Shown here: positions 22,092-32,420 of the stretch, one piece after another
Layout: the number at the start of each line of letters is the position of its first letter
Position numbering within the stretch: position 1 is the stretch's first letter
Assembly (NCBI GenBank): GCA_020310875.1
Contig: MU260067.1
Location: 348,501-412,500 of the forward strand
Length of the DNA stretch: 64,000 nucleotides
Origin: Ceratopteris richardii
Lineage: Eukaryota > Streptophyta > Polypodiopsida > Polypodiales > Pteridaceae
Direction of reading: 5' to 3'
The notes under the pieces: model-generated
Databases searched by the model: none
What the model was told of the DNA's origin: nothing
Seen by the model: only the letters and a program-made list of their open reading frames with translations
Made by a program: the position numbers and the translations under genes

Positions 22092-22604
22092 CTACAATAA
22101 TGTGTCAATATATTTTGTTTGACATAAAGCTATTCTGCCATCAACTTGCATAACTTGAATGCCCAAATAATGATGCAAATGCCTCAAACCTGACATCTCA
22201 AATGATGCATGCAAATTAGCCTTAAAAACAACAATATGCTTCTCATGCTTCTCATGAGAACTAGTGAGCAGCATGTCATCAACATAGACAACAATGATTA
22301 GAAGCACATCATTTGCATGCTTAACATATAAGGTGCTCTCAGTTGGACTATTCTCAAAACCATGTGCAATCAGGTAGGCATGTATTTTTTTATACCAAGC
22401 ACGTGGTGCTTGCTTCAAACCATATAATGCCTTTCTCAACCTACACACTTGGTTTTCATGCCCTTTCTGCACAAAGCCACGGGGTTGAAAAACATACACT
22501 TCTTCATGTAAGTCACCATTCAAAAATGTAGTTTTAATGTCCATCTGATATACATTCCAACCATGATGAGTTGCAAGTGCACAGATGCTACGAATAGTAG
22601 TCAT
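22092..22604 (-). pseudogene. Copia F reverse transcriptase, core
   Basis: NVYQMDIKTTFLNGDLHEEV, CRLRKALYGLKQAPRAWYKK, and an intact catalytic YVDDM. The N-terminal part continues to about 22740 in broken frames. The right-hand join to integrase has stops. Confidence 0.85.
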
Positions 22605-22769
22605 TCGACATGTAGGAGAAAAGGTTCCATCAAAATCAATGCCTCATTCCTAAGCATAACTCTTTGCTTGCCAAGAGGCAAGTCACATAAAGACCAAGTA
22701 CCATTTTTCATGATAGCATCATATTCTGATTGCATAGCAGCCATCCAATTTTCTGAATTTTGTGCTTCA

Positions 22770-23458
22770 TCAAACGAAACTGACTCGATTCAGATGATAG
22801 CCTTTGCTTTTAGAACTGTACCCAACAAAAATACATTTCACTGCTTTATCATCCAATTTCTCGCATTGTTGTTCACGCACTAATGCATATGCCAGACAAC
22901 CAAATACATGCAAGTGAGTAGCATATGTCTTACGACCATGCCAAGCGTCATATGGAGTGATAGACTGCAATGCTTTAGTGGCACACCTATTAAGTACATA
23001 TGCTACACACATAATAGCCTCAAGCCAGAAACTGTGATAAAGCCTGACTCTTGACCATACACCTCGCCATCTCCATGAGTGACATGTTCTTCCTTTCAGC
23101 AACTCCATTCTTTTGAGGTGTATATGGTACTTTACGCTGATGTTTTATCCCACGTTCAGCTAGAGATGCATTAAAATCAAAAGACATATATTCCTCCCCT
23201 CAATCAAGAGAGAGAGTGCCCATTTTACATACTGACAGATTTCCATCCAAAACCAAAAATTGTTTAAAGCATAGAAACACTTTGGACTTTTCTTTGAATG
23301 GATATACACACGCATGCCTAGAAAAATCATCAATGAAAGTTATGAAGTAAAGATAGTTTCCAAAAGAAGGTGTCAGCATAGGACCACAGTCATCACTATG
23401 AACAAGCTACAATTTCTGAGTAGCGCGAACTGAACCATGTTTTGGGAATGAGGAACGC
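22770..23458 (-). pseudogene. Copia F integrase, core and C-terminal part
   Basis: RVSFPKHG-type zinc-region end (about 23430), LVHSDDCGPMLTPSFGN, FITFIDDFSRHACVYPFKEK, then YTPQKNGVAERKN, TPYDAWHGRKTYATHLHVFG and KCIFVGYSSKSKGYHLNR. The second catalytic region is altered (D*GEEYMSFDF). The foldback element at 23459-23742 splits it from its zinc-binding N-terminal part. Confidence 0.82.
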
Positions 23459-23742
23459 TGTCAGGAAGGAGGAAGGAGGTCTAGAAGGGGAGCAGTGCCG
23501 GATTGGATCAGGCCCCGATATGGGTCGTCCCCTCATCCAACGAGCGACGTCTGCATGTTGGGTGCCTCGCCTTGGTATGGTGGTCTTGTCGTCGTAGGCC
23601 CGCACCTTGCCTTGGTATGGTGGTCTCGTCATCATAGGCCCGCACCCAACATGTAGACGCCACTCGTCGGATGGGAGACGACGCACCCAACGGGGTGTGA
23701 TCCAACCCCATGCCACTCTCCCCTCATACCTCCTTCCTAACA
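23459..23742. mobile_element. 284-bp GC-rich foldback element inside copia F integrase
   Basis: The copia F frame is interrupted between CEGCILGKMQ and SFPKHGSV by a GC-rich block. Its ends form inverted repeats of about 100 bp: TGTCAGGAAGGAGG at the left against TGTTAGGAAGGAGG read from the right, continuing through TTGGATCA to ATGTTGGGTGC. The loop holds two 40-bp tandem units (23566-23605, 23606-23645). No target duplication could be fixed and there is no coding capacity. A MITE or foldback transposon is the best reading. Confidence 0.7.
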
Positions 23743-24232
23743 CCACTGCATTTTTCCCAAAATACAACCTTCACAGACATGTTTACCAGATGCCTCAAGT
23801 TTGGGCAGAGGGGATACCATTTTAGATTTCTGCAAGCATAGCAAACCATCAAAATTTAGATCCAAAGCATGCATGCCCATGTACTACACATGCTAAATCA
23901 TTCACAAATGTTTCATAGTCTATGAGCTTATATAGCCCACACATAAAATGCCAGAAGCAATAATAATGTCGCCATTTGACAAATCATGAATTGTACATCT
24001 GTCATCGATAAATTTCACAACCAAGCCAATCTTGGCTAAAGCTGAAACTGATAATAGATTCTTCTTGATCATTGGCACAAATAAAGCATCCGATAATTTA
24101 AAAGAACTACCATCAGTAGTAATCAGAATGATCTTACTAACTCCCATGATAGGATAAGAGGACTTGTTGGCACTTTTGACAATATTCTCTGTAGGGCAGG
24201 CTCGAGCGAAGTGAAGAAACTATGCTACAAGG
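23743..24232 (-). pseudogene. Copia F protease C-terminal part and pre-integrase zinc region
   Basis: FKLSDALFVPMIKKNLLSVS then ALAKIGLVVKF, the standard copia protease-to-integrase stretch, followed leftward by LPKLEASGKHVCEGCILGKM. The protease active site is on the far side of the inserted gypsy derivative (26410-26455). Confidence 0.8.
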
Positions 24233-24837
24233 TGTAGCTCAAGCGTAAGCACCACCTCCTTTACTTGTCAATCCGCGGAGACGTGAGGACCGATATGAAG
24301 ACCACGAGCAAGTGAAGGCACAAGTGCGTGTGAAAGCACACAAACATGCACACACATACACACACCCGCACAAGGTAAGATCAAAGAGAGGAACAATGGA
24401 AAGCTTCGATTGCAAAAGATTTCTCTTACAAAGCTCTATTCTCTAACAAGCTCACCCCAAAAATGAGCTCTCTAGCTCTTTTTATAGTTTTTTGACTAAT
24501 TTTGGTCTTGTCCAGACCTAATGTCCGGCCTAGTTAAAAATTAGGTTCCAGGGCTTATTTGAGGGCTTAAACGAAGTCTAAAAATTATGAAAATTGGTAG
24601 GATGATACTTCTAATACTCCTCAAGCTCGAGGACTCCTCGGCTTGAACAAAATGGAGTTACAAAAATAGAAAATGGTCTTTACAATGGTTTTTAAGTGAT
24701 GAAAGTCATTGTTTTTGTAGGGGATTCTTATGAAAAGTTGACATGTACTTCTTGGATCTCCCTACTTGCTCCTTCTTCTTGTGTGTCCACCTCTTTGATG
24801 TGCTCCTGTGCTTTGTCCTTGACCTTCAGCTTCAACA
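24233..24837 (-). repeat. 3' LTR of the gypsy derivative (605 bp)
   Basis: On the minus strand TGTTGAAGC ... GAGCTACA, the same ends as the LTR at 7264-7872. The TATA element CTATAAAAAG is retained. Confidence 0.9.
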
Positions 24838-25954
24838 CTTCCCACCCCTCTCGAGTTTGTCGTCCCTGACAGACCCTTGTTGTAGTGGTTGTTCCATGTA
24901 GGGCTTTGAGAGGTAGTGTCCATCGTTTGTATGTGCTTGTTCCTTGGATTCCAGCAAGCATGTATCGTTGTGAGTTTCTAGAAACTGCTAGTTGCTCAAA
25001 AAGAGGTTATCAAGGTTGAGTTGGAGCAGTTGCTGGCTTCGAATTGCTTCCTAGCTATTGATGTTGTCCTCGTGATGTCCTCTAGCTTTTACAAATGTTC
25101 ATAGTAGTCATGCCAAGTACTCATAACCCATAGTGAATGATGGGTAAGTGTGTTAGTGCATGGGTTGAAGAAAAGATGTGCCTTGTGCACGGCCTTATAA
25201 TGTGGCCCTATGTATCGTACTTGGAAAATGCATTGGAAGAAATATGGTGCAAAAATTAGAGGTCTTGAGCTAAGTGCTCAAGGGTATGCTGACGAAGAGG
25301 TTTCCTAATCTATCATGGTTATGGTGTTGCCAAAGAAAGGATTCTTACCATGTTGAATGAGCAATTGACGTTCAGCTCCTCGTGTTGTTAACCTGGCATT
25401 TGTGATGGAACATTATAGATGAATGTCCGTGTTGATCGTCCAAATTTTTTGAGTGTCTGGTCCTGTCTCCTCTTTTCAAAGCGACATTTGCCAAATACTG
25501 AGAATTGAATTTCTTTATATTCCTTGACAAACAACATTGGGTAACTACACCAAGCTTAGTTTGACATATTCTCTGTAGCTCACCATAAGCAAGAGCCTTC
25601 TCACCCAATATATAGACAAGAATTTTCAGGGTACCAGACTACCCTTTGCGGATATTTCCTTGGATTCTCTCGTACATACAGAAGTTAAGCATCTCTCAAG
25701 TTGCGGACCTTCGAGATCTTCCCCCCTACCATGGTAAGGGGAAACAATAGTTGTGGATGCCCTGTTCCTGCCAAGTTCTTGATATCTACCAGATAAGGCA
25801 GCAATAATATCATCTGCTAGGGGAGCCACGCTTCTATCCAAACTGATAAATGCCCACTCATCAACGATGCCACCTTCAACTAAGCAAGACTCATCCCTGT
25901 TCCATGAGCCAAACCTCGTAACAAGTTCTTTCTCTCTCTCTCTCTTTTTTTGTT

Positions 25955-26404
25955 AGAGGAACAATGGAAAGCTTCGATTGCAAAAGAGTTCTCTTACAAA
26001 GCTCTATTCTCTAACAAGCTCACCCCAAAAATGAGCTCTCTAGCTCTTTTTAAAGTTTTTTGACTAGTTTTGGCCTTGTCCAGACCTAGTGTCCGGCCTA
26101 GTTAAAAATTAGGTTCCAGGGCTTATTTGAGGGCTCAAACGAAGTCTAAAAATTATGAAAATTGGTAGGATGATACTTCTAATACTCCTCAAGCTCGAGG
26201 ACTCCTTGGCTTGAACAAAATGGAGTTACAAAAATAAAAAATGGTATTTACAATGGTTTTAAGTGATGAAAATCACTGTTTTTGTAGGGGATTCTTATGA
26301 AAAGTTGACATGTATTTCTTGGATCTCCCTACTTGCTCCTTCTTCTTGTGTTTCCACCTCTTTGATGTGCTCCTGTGCTTTGTCCTTGACCTTCAGCTTC
26401 AACA
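25955..26404 (-). repeat. Partial 5' LTR of the gypsy derivative
   Basis: About 450 bp matching the 3' LTR from its start up to AGAGGAACAATGG, where it switches to the A-rich start of the noncoding interior. The U5 end and primer site are absent. The TATA core is mutated (CTTTAAAAAG). Confidence 0.85.
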
Positions 26405-26409
26405 CAAGG

Positions 26410-26812
26410 TAATATGTTTGGTTGCCCCACTATCAAAGTACCAAACATTTGAGTCTAGTGCACACATATATTGTTCATGAGAAGATGGGTTATAACTGCA
26501 AATAGTGGTAAATGCCCATTCTTCATTCTGCACAAGATTAGCAGACTCTATTTTCTATGTAGACGCCTCTGCAACAATCATTCCAACCTCTTTCTTCTTT
26601 GCCTCTTTAGCAACCAATTTCGGATAACTCTTTATGACATAATCATTTCCTTTAAATTATTTGCAAAACCATTTCTGCTTTTTTGTTTCCTTCTCGTCTT
26701 TATCATCCTTCTTTGATTCTGCAGAATAGAAGATTTCTCCTTACTAGTAGAAGAGCTCCATTTACTTTTGCCCTTCTAACTACCTAGGAAAGCTTGATCT
26801 GCAATACGCATA
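26410..26812 (-). pseudogene. Copia F gag end and protease active site
   Basis: NVWYFDSGATKHIT, the copia protease active site with DSG, lies next to the gypsy target duplication. Rightward (upstream) is gag sequence with MRIADQAFLG at about 26790-26812. There copia G begins, and gag resumes at about 31157. Confidence 0.78.
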
Positions 26813-28053
26813 ATGGACATTATTGGAATTTGGGGCCGCAGGATCTTCCAATACTAAAAACCTTTGAGCATACATACTTAATTAAGGAAGATGATAAGTG
26901 AGAGATAGAGAGAAATTTGAGACAAGAATACGTAATGTAAGAAAATTGCTTACTCACTAATATAGATGGTCGAATTACAAAAATGGGAGTACTACTCAAC
27001 AATATGAGAAGATGATGATGTACAGAAATCAGATTATGTTGTTATAATCTGAGTATATGTGAAGCGAATGAGCAACGAAGTGAACCTAACCTCTCAAGAA
27101 AGTGCAACAAATCTGAAAATCAGCAAGCCTTAATTTTAAAATTAGGGTTCAAAAAACCCTAAAACAGAATATAGGATTAACTTACAAAAGATAGCTGCCA
27201 CAAACTTGTAGAAGACTCCTTGTTCCAAGATAGTAGCCTCTCCTTCACCTCTCCTTAGCCTCTAAAGCTTCAGAACTCCAAAATTGTCACTGTATGAGCA
27301 TCAACTCTTGCGTGAATTGTCCAAAAGTGAACCCATCATATTCGTTATATAGGTTTGTGCTCCAACAATAAAGAAAAGTGTAATTTTTTGCAAAAAACTC
27401 ATATCGCAATCCAAAAAGCTGCCATCGTTGTTCTTTTATCACAAAATTTTAGCTTTTAGCGAATTAAAAGCTTAATCGCTATTTTTCAATGAAAGGCCTA
27501 TTCAAGAAATTTGGGAATTATTCAAGTCCCATTATTACTTAGTATGTTAACTTCTTAAATTTGAGGCCAATCCTGACATCCGAATATAATACAATTAGCC
27601 TTAATATTAAAGTATCAATTTAATATACTCTAATCAAGAGATAATAACATTTTGTAGTATGTGAATGAGTCAAAACATAAAACATTGGGACACAAAGAAC
27701 TGTCTCAAAATACTGTGTAATTCCCATTTTTCCTGAATAGGCCTTATGATTGCTTTATTTTGATCGCCCTAATTTTGCTTTTGCCATCCAATAAATCTAC
27801 TACCTAGCCTTTTTTTGTGTTTTGTACATCAAGAACCTCATAAATATGCAACCTCCATTTTAGGGCAAGAATTAGCGTTTGAGTTTTCTCCTAACTCTGA
27901 CCTCTGATGATAGAATGAAGCATATCACTAGATAGCTCTCATGAAGCTCTATCTATCTAGCCTAAAAAAGTTTTACCTAAAATGTATAACAAAATGGCTA
28001 AGTCCTAAGTTGGATATGCTAGAAATGGACCATATATACATTGATTTCCAAAA
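26813..28053 (-). repeat. 3' LTR of copia G (with MITE insertion)
   Basis: The segment 27299-28053 matches 30657-31156 except for a 257-bp insertion. The inner end reads CCAAAA instead of CCAACA. The outer part (26813 to 27299) has no counterpart at the other LTR because that one is truncated, so the outer end is uncertain. Confidence 0.7.
27493..27745. mobile_element. 253-bp MITE in the copia G LTR
   Basis: The ends are inverted repeats of 28 bp with three mismatches (AAGGCCTATTCAAGAAATTT... against AAGGCCTATTCAGGAAAAAT... on the other strand). ATGA is present on both sides (27489-27492 and 27746-27749) but only once at the empty site in the other LTR (near 30844). No coding capacity. Superfamily unknown. 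Confidence 0.85.
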
Positions 28054-28067
28054 ATCCCTCCTTCAAT
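28054..28067 (-). promoter_or_regulatory. Polypurine tract of copia G
   Basis: The minus strand reads ATTGAAGGAGGGAT just before the LTR start. Confidence 0.65.
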
Positions 28068-28109
28068 GTCATACTGGTACAAGCTTTAGTAACCTGCACA
28101 TCTTCTCAT

Positions 28110-28575
28110 GACTATCTCTAGTCAAAGATATTGGTAAATATATCTGCAACATTCTCACTAGAAGAAACATAAAGAAGCTCAATGTGTTTCTTCGCTATCT
28201 GCTCTCGAATATAGTGGTAGTGAATCTCTATATGTTTTTTCCTATTGCACTTTGGCTATCTGAAAATATCTGAATGGGTTCATGTACCCTTACATCTAGA
28301 TAACTAAAAAATCTTCTGCAACCATACTAACTCCAAAGTAGTTGTAAATGTTGCATGATATTTAGCTTCACACGATGAAGTTGCAATAATGGGCTATCTT
28401 TTCGAAAGCCATGAGATAAGACAATCTCCAAGATAAAAACAAAATCCACGAGTACTTCTTCTAGTGTCTCTATCTCCTGCCCAATCAGAATCTGAAAATC
28501 CTTTTAATAACAAATGTGTAGGTTTTGAGAATACCATAGCATAATTTGAAGTTCCCTTCAAATATCTAAAGATTC
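28110..28575 (-). pseudogene. Copia G RNase H
   Basis: GFSDSDWAGDRDTRRSTRGF, CFYLGDCLISWLSKR, IIATSSCEAKYHA, KHIEIHYHYIREQIAKKHIE then ENVADIFTN. Two or more stops and a frame change are present. Confidence 0.78.
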
Positions 28576-29514
28576 ATTTTACTGCCTTCCAATGTACCTT
28601 TGTCAAATTATGCATGAACCTTGATGTTTGAGAAACTGCAAATTGTATATCTGGACATGTATTACAAAGATATATCAAGCATCCAACTGCTTGACAATAT
28701 AAAGTAACATCAAATGACTCTTCATCTACTACTATTTGTAAAGACGCGTTCTGATCCATAGGTGTTTGCATAGGTTTAGCTTCAGTCATCTGAAACCTTT
28801 CTAATAGTTTCTCAATGTACTTCTGCTGTGTCATATAGATACACTCATCCTTAAACAGAAACTGAATCCCAAGAAAATAATGCAAGATTCCTAAATCATT
28901 CACATGAAATGTCTGCTTCAAGTGTTCTTTGAACATCTGCAAATCTTCATCTCTGGGACCTTTGACTATAATATAATCCACATAAATGATTGCTATAATC
29001 ATCAAACATGTTTCAGCTTTGACATAAAGAGTTAGAGCTACATCTGAGTTATGGAAACCAATGGATAAAAGATATGTGTGTATCTCTTCATACCATGCTC
29101 TAGGCACCTGTTTTAATCCATATAAAGCTTTTTTAAGCTTACACACTAAGTGTTCTTTACCTGTTTCTTCAAAACCTTCTGGTTGCTGAACATATACATC
29201 TTCATGTAAATCACCATTTAGAAAAGCAGACTTTATGGCAAGTTGATATACATTCCAACCAAATGTGCTGCTAAAGCAAGTATTGACCTAATAACTGTCA
29301 TCCTAGAAGTAGGAGCAAATGTCTCATCATAATCAATACCTTTTTGTTGTGCATATCCTTTGACAACTAATCTGGCTTTGTACCTGTCAATAGTACCATC
29401 TGCTTTTCGTTTAATTTTGAAGATCCATTTTACATCTATAGCTTTCTTTCCCTCTGGTAACTGACATAGCTGCCAAGTTTGATTCTTATGAATAGAATCA
29501 ATTTCTTCTTGCAT
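28574..29514 (-). pseudogene. Copia G reverse transcriptase
   Basis: The N-terminal block (29233-29514) has NQTWQLCQLPEGKKAIDVKW, YKARLVVKGYAQQKGIDYDE and TFAPTSRMTVIRSILALAAH. The C-terminal block (28574-29146) has CKLKKALYGLKQVPRAWYEE and LGIQFLFKDECIYMTQQKYI. The catalytic YVDD reads YVDY, so a catalytic aspartate is lost; a frame change separates the blocks. Confidence 0.85.
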
Positions 29515-29700
29515 AGCTTTTCTCCAAATAGGAATGTTCAGTGCATCTTTAACACATGTAGGTTCATCTTCAACTGTTCTGAGTGCTAAAATATCATGAA
29601 TCTCAAAGTCTTCAACAAAACTTATATGATCTTTTTGTTGTTGTTGTTGTCTAGTCTGACTCTTTGTTCATCCTGTAAAAGTCTTTATACCACTATCTTT

Positions 29701-30654
29701 TCATGTCTGATATAACCAAGTAGGTGTATCCTTAAATAGTGGTGATACTCTTCCTGACTCTTCAATTTCCACTGGTTCTGGAATGTGTCCCTCTGAGGTA
29801 CTAGGACATTCTGGAACTCTAGTACTTTCTTTCATTTCTGGAACTAAAGTATCATGTGGAAATGACTCTGTCAAAGGTTGCAAAATTCCTCTTTCTTTAA
29901 TTCTAGAAATTTTAACTCCCTCCTGATATGGTTGAATATGTACATCTAAATTCCTTCTAAAAAATCCATTGTCATTTTCACTAATAAACTTTGGGATTTT
30001 TGCTTCTTTATCATATATCTTATTTTCAGTAGTATATGCATTGCGTGAAAGGATAACTTTACCTGTCTCTGGAACATAAAACCTGTATCCTTTGCTTTCA
30101 ATAGGATATCCAATAAAAAGAGCTTTCTTTGCCTTTACATCTAGTTTGCCTCGATCCTTTTTTTCAACATGTACATAAGATAGTGATATGAATACTCTGA
30201 AGTAGCTCACATTAGGTTTTCTACCATAATAAGCTTCATAAGGTGTGATTACCTTTAAAGCTTTTGTAGAAGATATATTCAAAATGTGATTAGTTGTATG
30301 TACTGCATCAAACCAAAATTTTGGTGAAAGCTTCTTGGATGCCATCATGCTCCGCATCATCCTAGCAAGTACTCAATTCTTTCTTTCTGCAACACCATTC
30401 TGCTGAGGAGTGTAAGCAACAGTAAGGTGTCGAGTAATACTTTTTTCTTCAAGAAATGTATGAAACTCATTTGACAAGTATTCTCCACCTCTATCACTTC
30501 TGAGAATCTGGATCATTGTCGAACTTTCATTTTCAATCATAGCTATAAATTTCTTGAACGTGGGAAAGACTTCTGACTTCAACTTAAGACCATAGATCCA
30601 TGAATATCTCATAAAATCATCAACATATAGAACAAAATACCTGAAACCCTGAAT
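29701..30654 (-). pseudogene. Copia G integrase, distal part
   Basis: RYSWIYGLKLKSEVFPTFKK, RSDRGGEYLSNEFHTFLEEK, YTPQQNGVAERKN, then TPYEAYYGRKPNVSYFRVF and KALFIGYPIESKGYRFY. The second aspartate and the glutamate of the catalytic triad are present. The first third is missing: the sequence changes into LTR at about 30655. Confidence 0.82.
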
Positions 30655-31156
30655 AGAGTCAACTCTTGCTTGAATTGTCCAAAAGTGAACCCATCATGTT
30701 CCTTATATAGGTTTGTGCTCCAACAATAAAGCAAAGCTTAAGTTTTTGCAAAAAACTCATATCGCAATCCAAAAAGTTGCCATCGTTTTTTTTTATCGCA
30801 AATTTTTAGCTTTTAGCAAATTAAAAACTTTATCACTATTTTTTAATGATTGCTTTATTTTGATCGTCCTAATTTTGCTTTTGCTATCCAATAAATCTAG
30901 TACCTAGCTTTTTTTTGTGTTTTGTACATCAAGAACCTCATAAATATGCATCCTCTATTTTAGGGCAAGAATTAGGGTTTGAGTTTTCTCCTAACTGTGA
31001 CCTCTGATGATAGAATGAAGCATATCACTAGATAGCTCTCATGAAGCTCTATCTATCTAGCCTAAAAACGTTTTACCTAAAATGTACAAAAAAAAATGGC
31101 TAAGTCCTAAGTTGGATATGTTGGAAATGGATCTATATGTACATTGATTTCCAACA
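30655..31156 (-). repeat. Truncated 5' LTR of copia G
   Basis: Matches the left LTR from 27299 to 28053 without the MITE. The minus strand starts TGTTGGAAATCAATG. It is cut at the inner side by the deletion joining it to integrase. Confidence 0.75.
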
Positions 31157-31848
31157 TACATGTGCTACCTTGACTGATCTTCTTGCAACATAACAAAGAC
31201 TAACTCCTCAAATATTAAGGCATTTGGATTTCCTTTCATCATCAATCGAAGAGTAGAAGCAAAACTCTTATATAAATCTGGAAGACCATTCAGAACCGTC
31301 TGCACAAGTGAATTGTCACGCAAGACTTCATCAGCAAAAATCAACTGCTTCTTCAAATCTTTGATCTTTGTCAAAAAATTATCCATTGAATCTCCTTCAT
31401 TCATGTGCTCACTCTCCAACTCTTTTCCTAGGTAAGCAACACAAGCCTCATTCCTTGCCTAGTATAAAGTGGTAAGTGTATCCCAAGCATCCTTTTCTCT
31501 CTTGCAAGAGCGAATATGAGGAATAATGGCATGTTTGATAGACAAGGCTATCAATGCATGTGTCTGAGCATCTCTGGCATCCCAATGAATTTGCTCTATA
31601 GTAGGTGTAGCAAGAACCACAACACGAATAGGAATCTAAAGAAAATCATCATCTTCAATGCTGTCTGTATCACCTTAAACAATTGTCTTTGCAGTTGTAA
31701 TAGGACGTTTTTCAACACCCTAAAAAATATTCCACAATCCTTTTACAACCAATACATGATGCATCATATAAGCCCATAATGGGTAATTGCTATCATCCAA
31801 CTTATCTGCAACAGTCAACATACAAAATACATCACTGCTTTCAGCCAT
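31157..31848 (-). pseudogene. Copia F gag, N-terminal part
   Basis: Starts at the ATG complementary to 31846-31848 (MAESSDVF), continues KLDDSNYPLWAYMMHHVL, ALSIKHAIIPHIRSC, then an open part with SEHMNEGDSMDNFLTKIKDL and EELVFVMLQEDQSR. Stops interrupt it. Copia G insertion cuts it after EDQSR. Confidence 0.8.
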
Positions 31849-32186
31849 GGCTCCTAACTAAAATACCCTGATGCAAAAAATGACTATCTCAAAAAGTTGA
31901 ATAGAAGTACCATGTCGAGTTCTGCTAAACCTGTAGCAAACTTCGAAACGCTTATACTGGCGAACCAAAACCTTTATATATCTTTGGCACAAAAAGACAA
32001 AATTTCTTGCACAAATGCTACGATAATGCGTTCGAAGGCTTGAATGAGCTCAGATCGCGATTTCAACACCACATAGCAAAGCTATTTTGAACTCCTGATC
32101 AGCCTGAGTATGCTCACCAAATTTTGTGCAATTCTGAGACTATGACCAGAGCGGTGTTGATGACGCCCTAGATGAAGCGGCGACTT

Positions 32187-32199
32187 GCTCTGATATCAA
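32187..32199 (-). promoter_or_regulatory. Primer binding site of copia F
   Basis: The minus strand reads TTGATATCAGAGC just inside the LTR end CCAACA. It differs by one base from the usual tRNA-Met type TGGTATCAGAGC. Confidence 0.75.
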
Positions 32200-32200
32200 T

Positions 32201-32420
32201 TGTTGGAGTTTGAGGTCTGCGGAGGCACGCGATCAGCACAAGGAAGAAGAAGAATCTTGAAGCACAACACACAATACTGAATGTATTACCACTAGAATGT
32301 AAAAAGACATCAGGGTTATAGGCGTATATACAAGTCGGGGGGAAAAAACTCCTAAAGAGGGAAAAAGTGCCCCAACGGTCCTAGAGTGCTCACACACATC
32401 ACTACCTAAATATATCAATA
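32201..32420 (-). repeat. 5' LTR of copia F (220 bp)
   Basis: TGTTGGAGTTTGAGG ... TATATCAATA, the partner of 21021-21249, with a few small indels and a terminal C-to-T change. It sits beside the primer site. Confidence 0.88.

Larger units (their letters stand above)
24233..26404 (-). mobile_element. Internally deleted gypsy derivative with CAAGG target duplication
   Basis: A minus-strand relative of the gypsy element at the left of the window: 3' LTR 24233-24837, polypurine tract 24838-24853, noncoding interior to about 25950, partial 5' LTR 25955-26404. CAAGG stands directly outside both ends (24228-24232 and 26405-26409). One deletion removed about 155 bp of the 5' LTR, the primer site, gag and the whole polyprotein. 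It interrupts the protease of copia F. The two LTRs differ little over their shared 450 bp, suggesting a relatively recent insertion. Confidence 0.9.
26813..31156 (-). mobile_element. Copia G, nested in copia F gag
   Basis: A minus-strand copia element with a 3' LTR at the left (about 26813-28053, enlarged by a MITE), RNase H, RT, the distal part of integrase, and a shortened 5' LTR (about 30655-31156). gag, protease and the first part of integrase are deleted, so integrase abuts the LTR directly. F gag reads EDQSR on the right side and MRIADQAF on the left, which brackets the insertion. An exact target duplication was not found; the left outer boundary is approximate. Confidence 0.8.

Noticed and set aside
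26808-31161. Target duplication of copia G
   Set aside because: No identical 5-bp pair could be found at the plausible boundaries.
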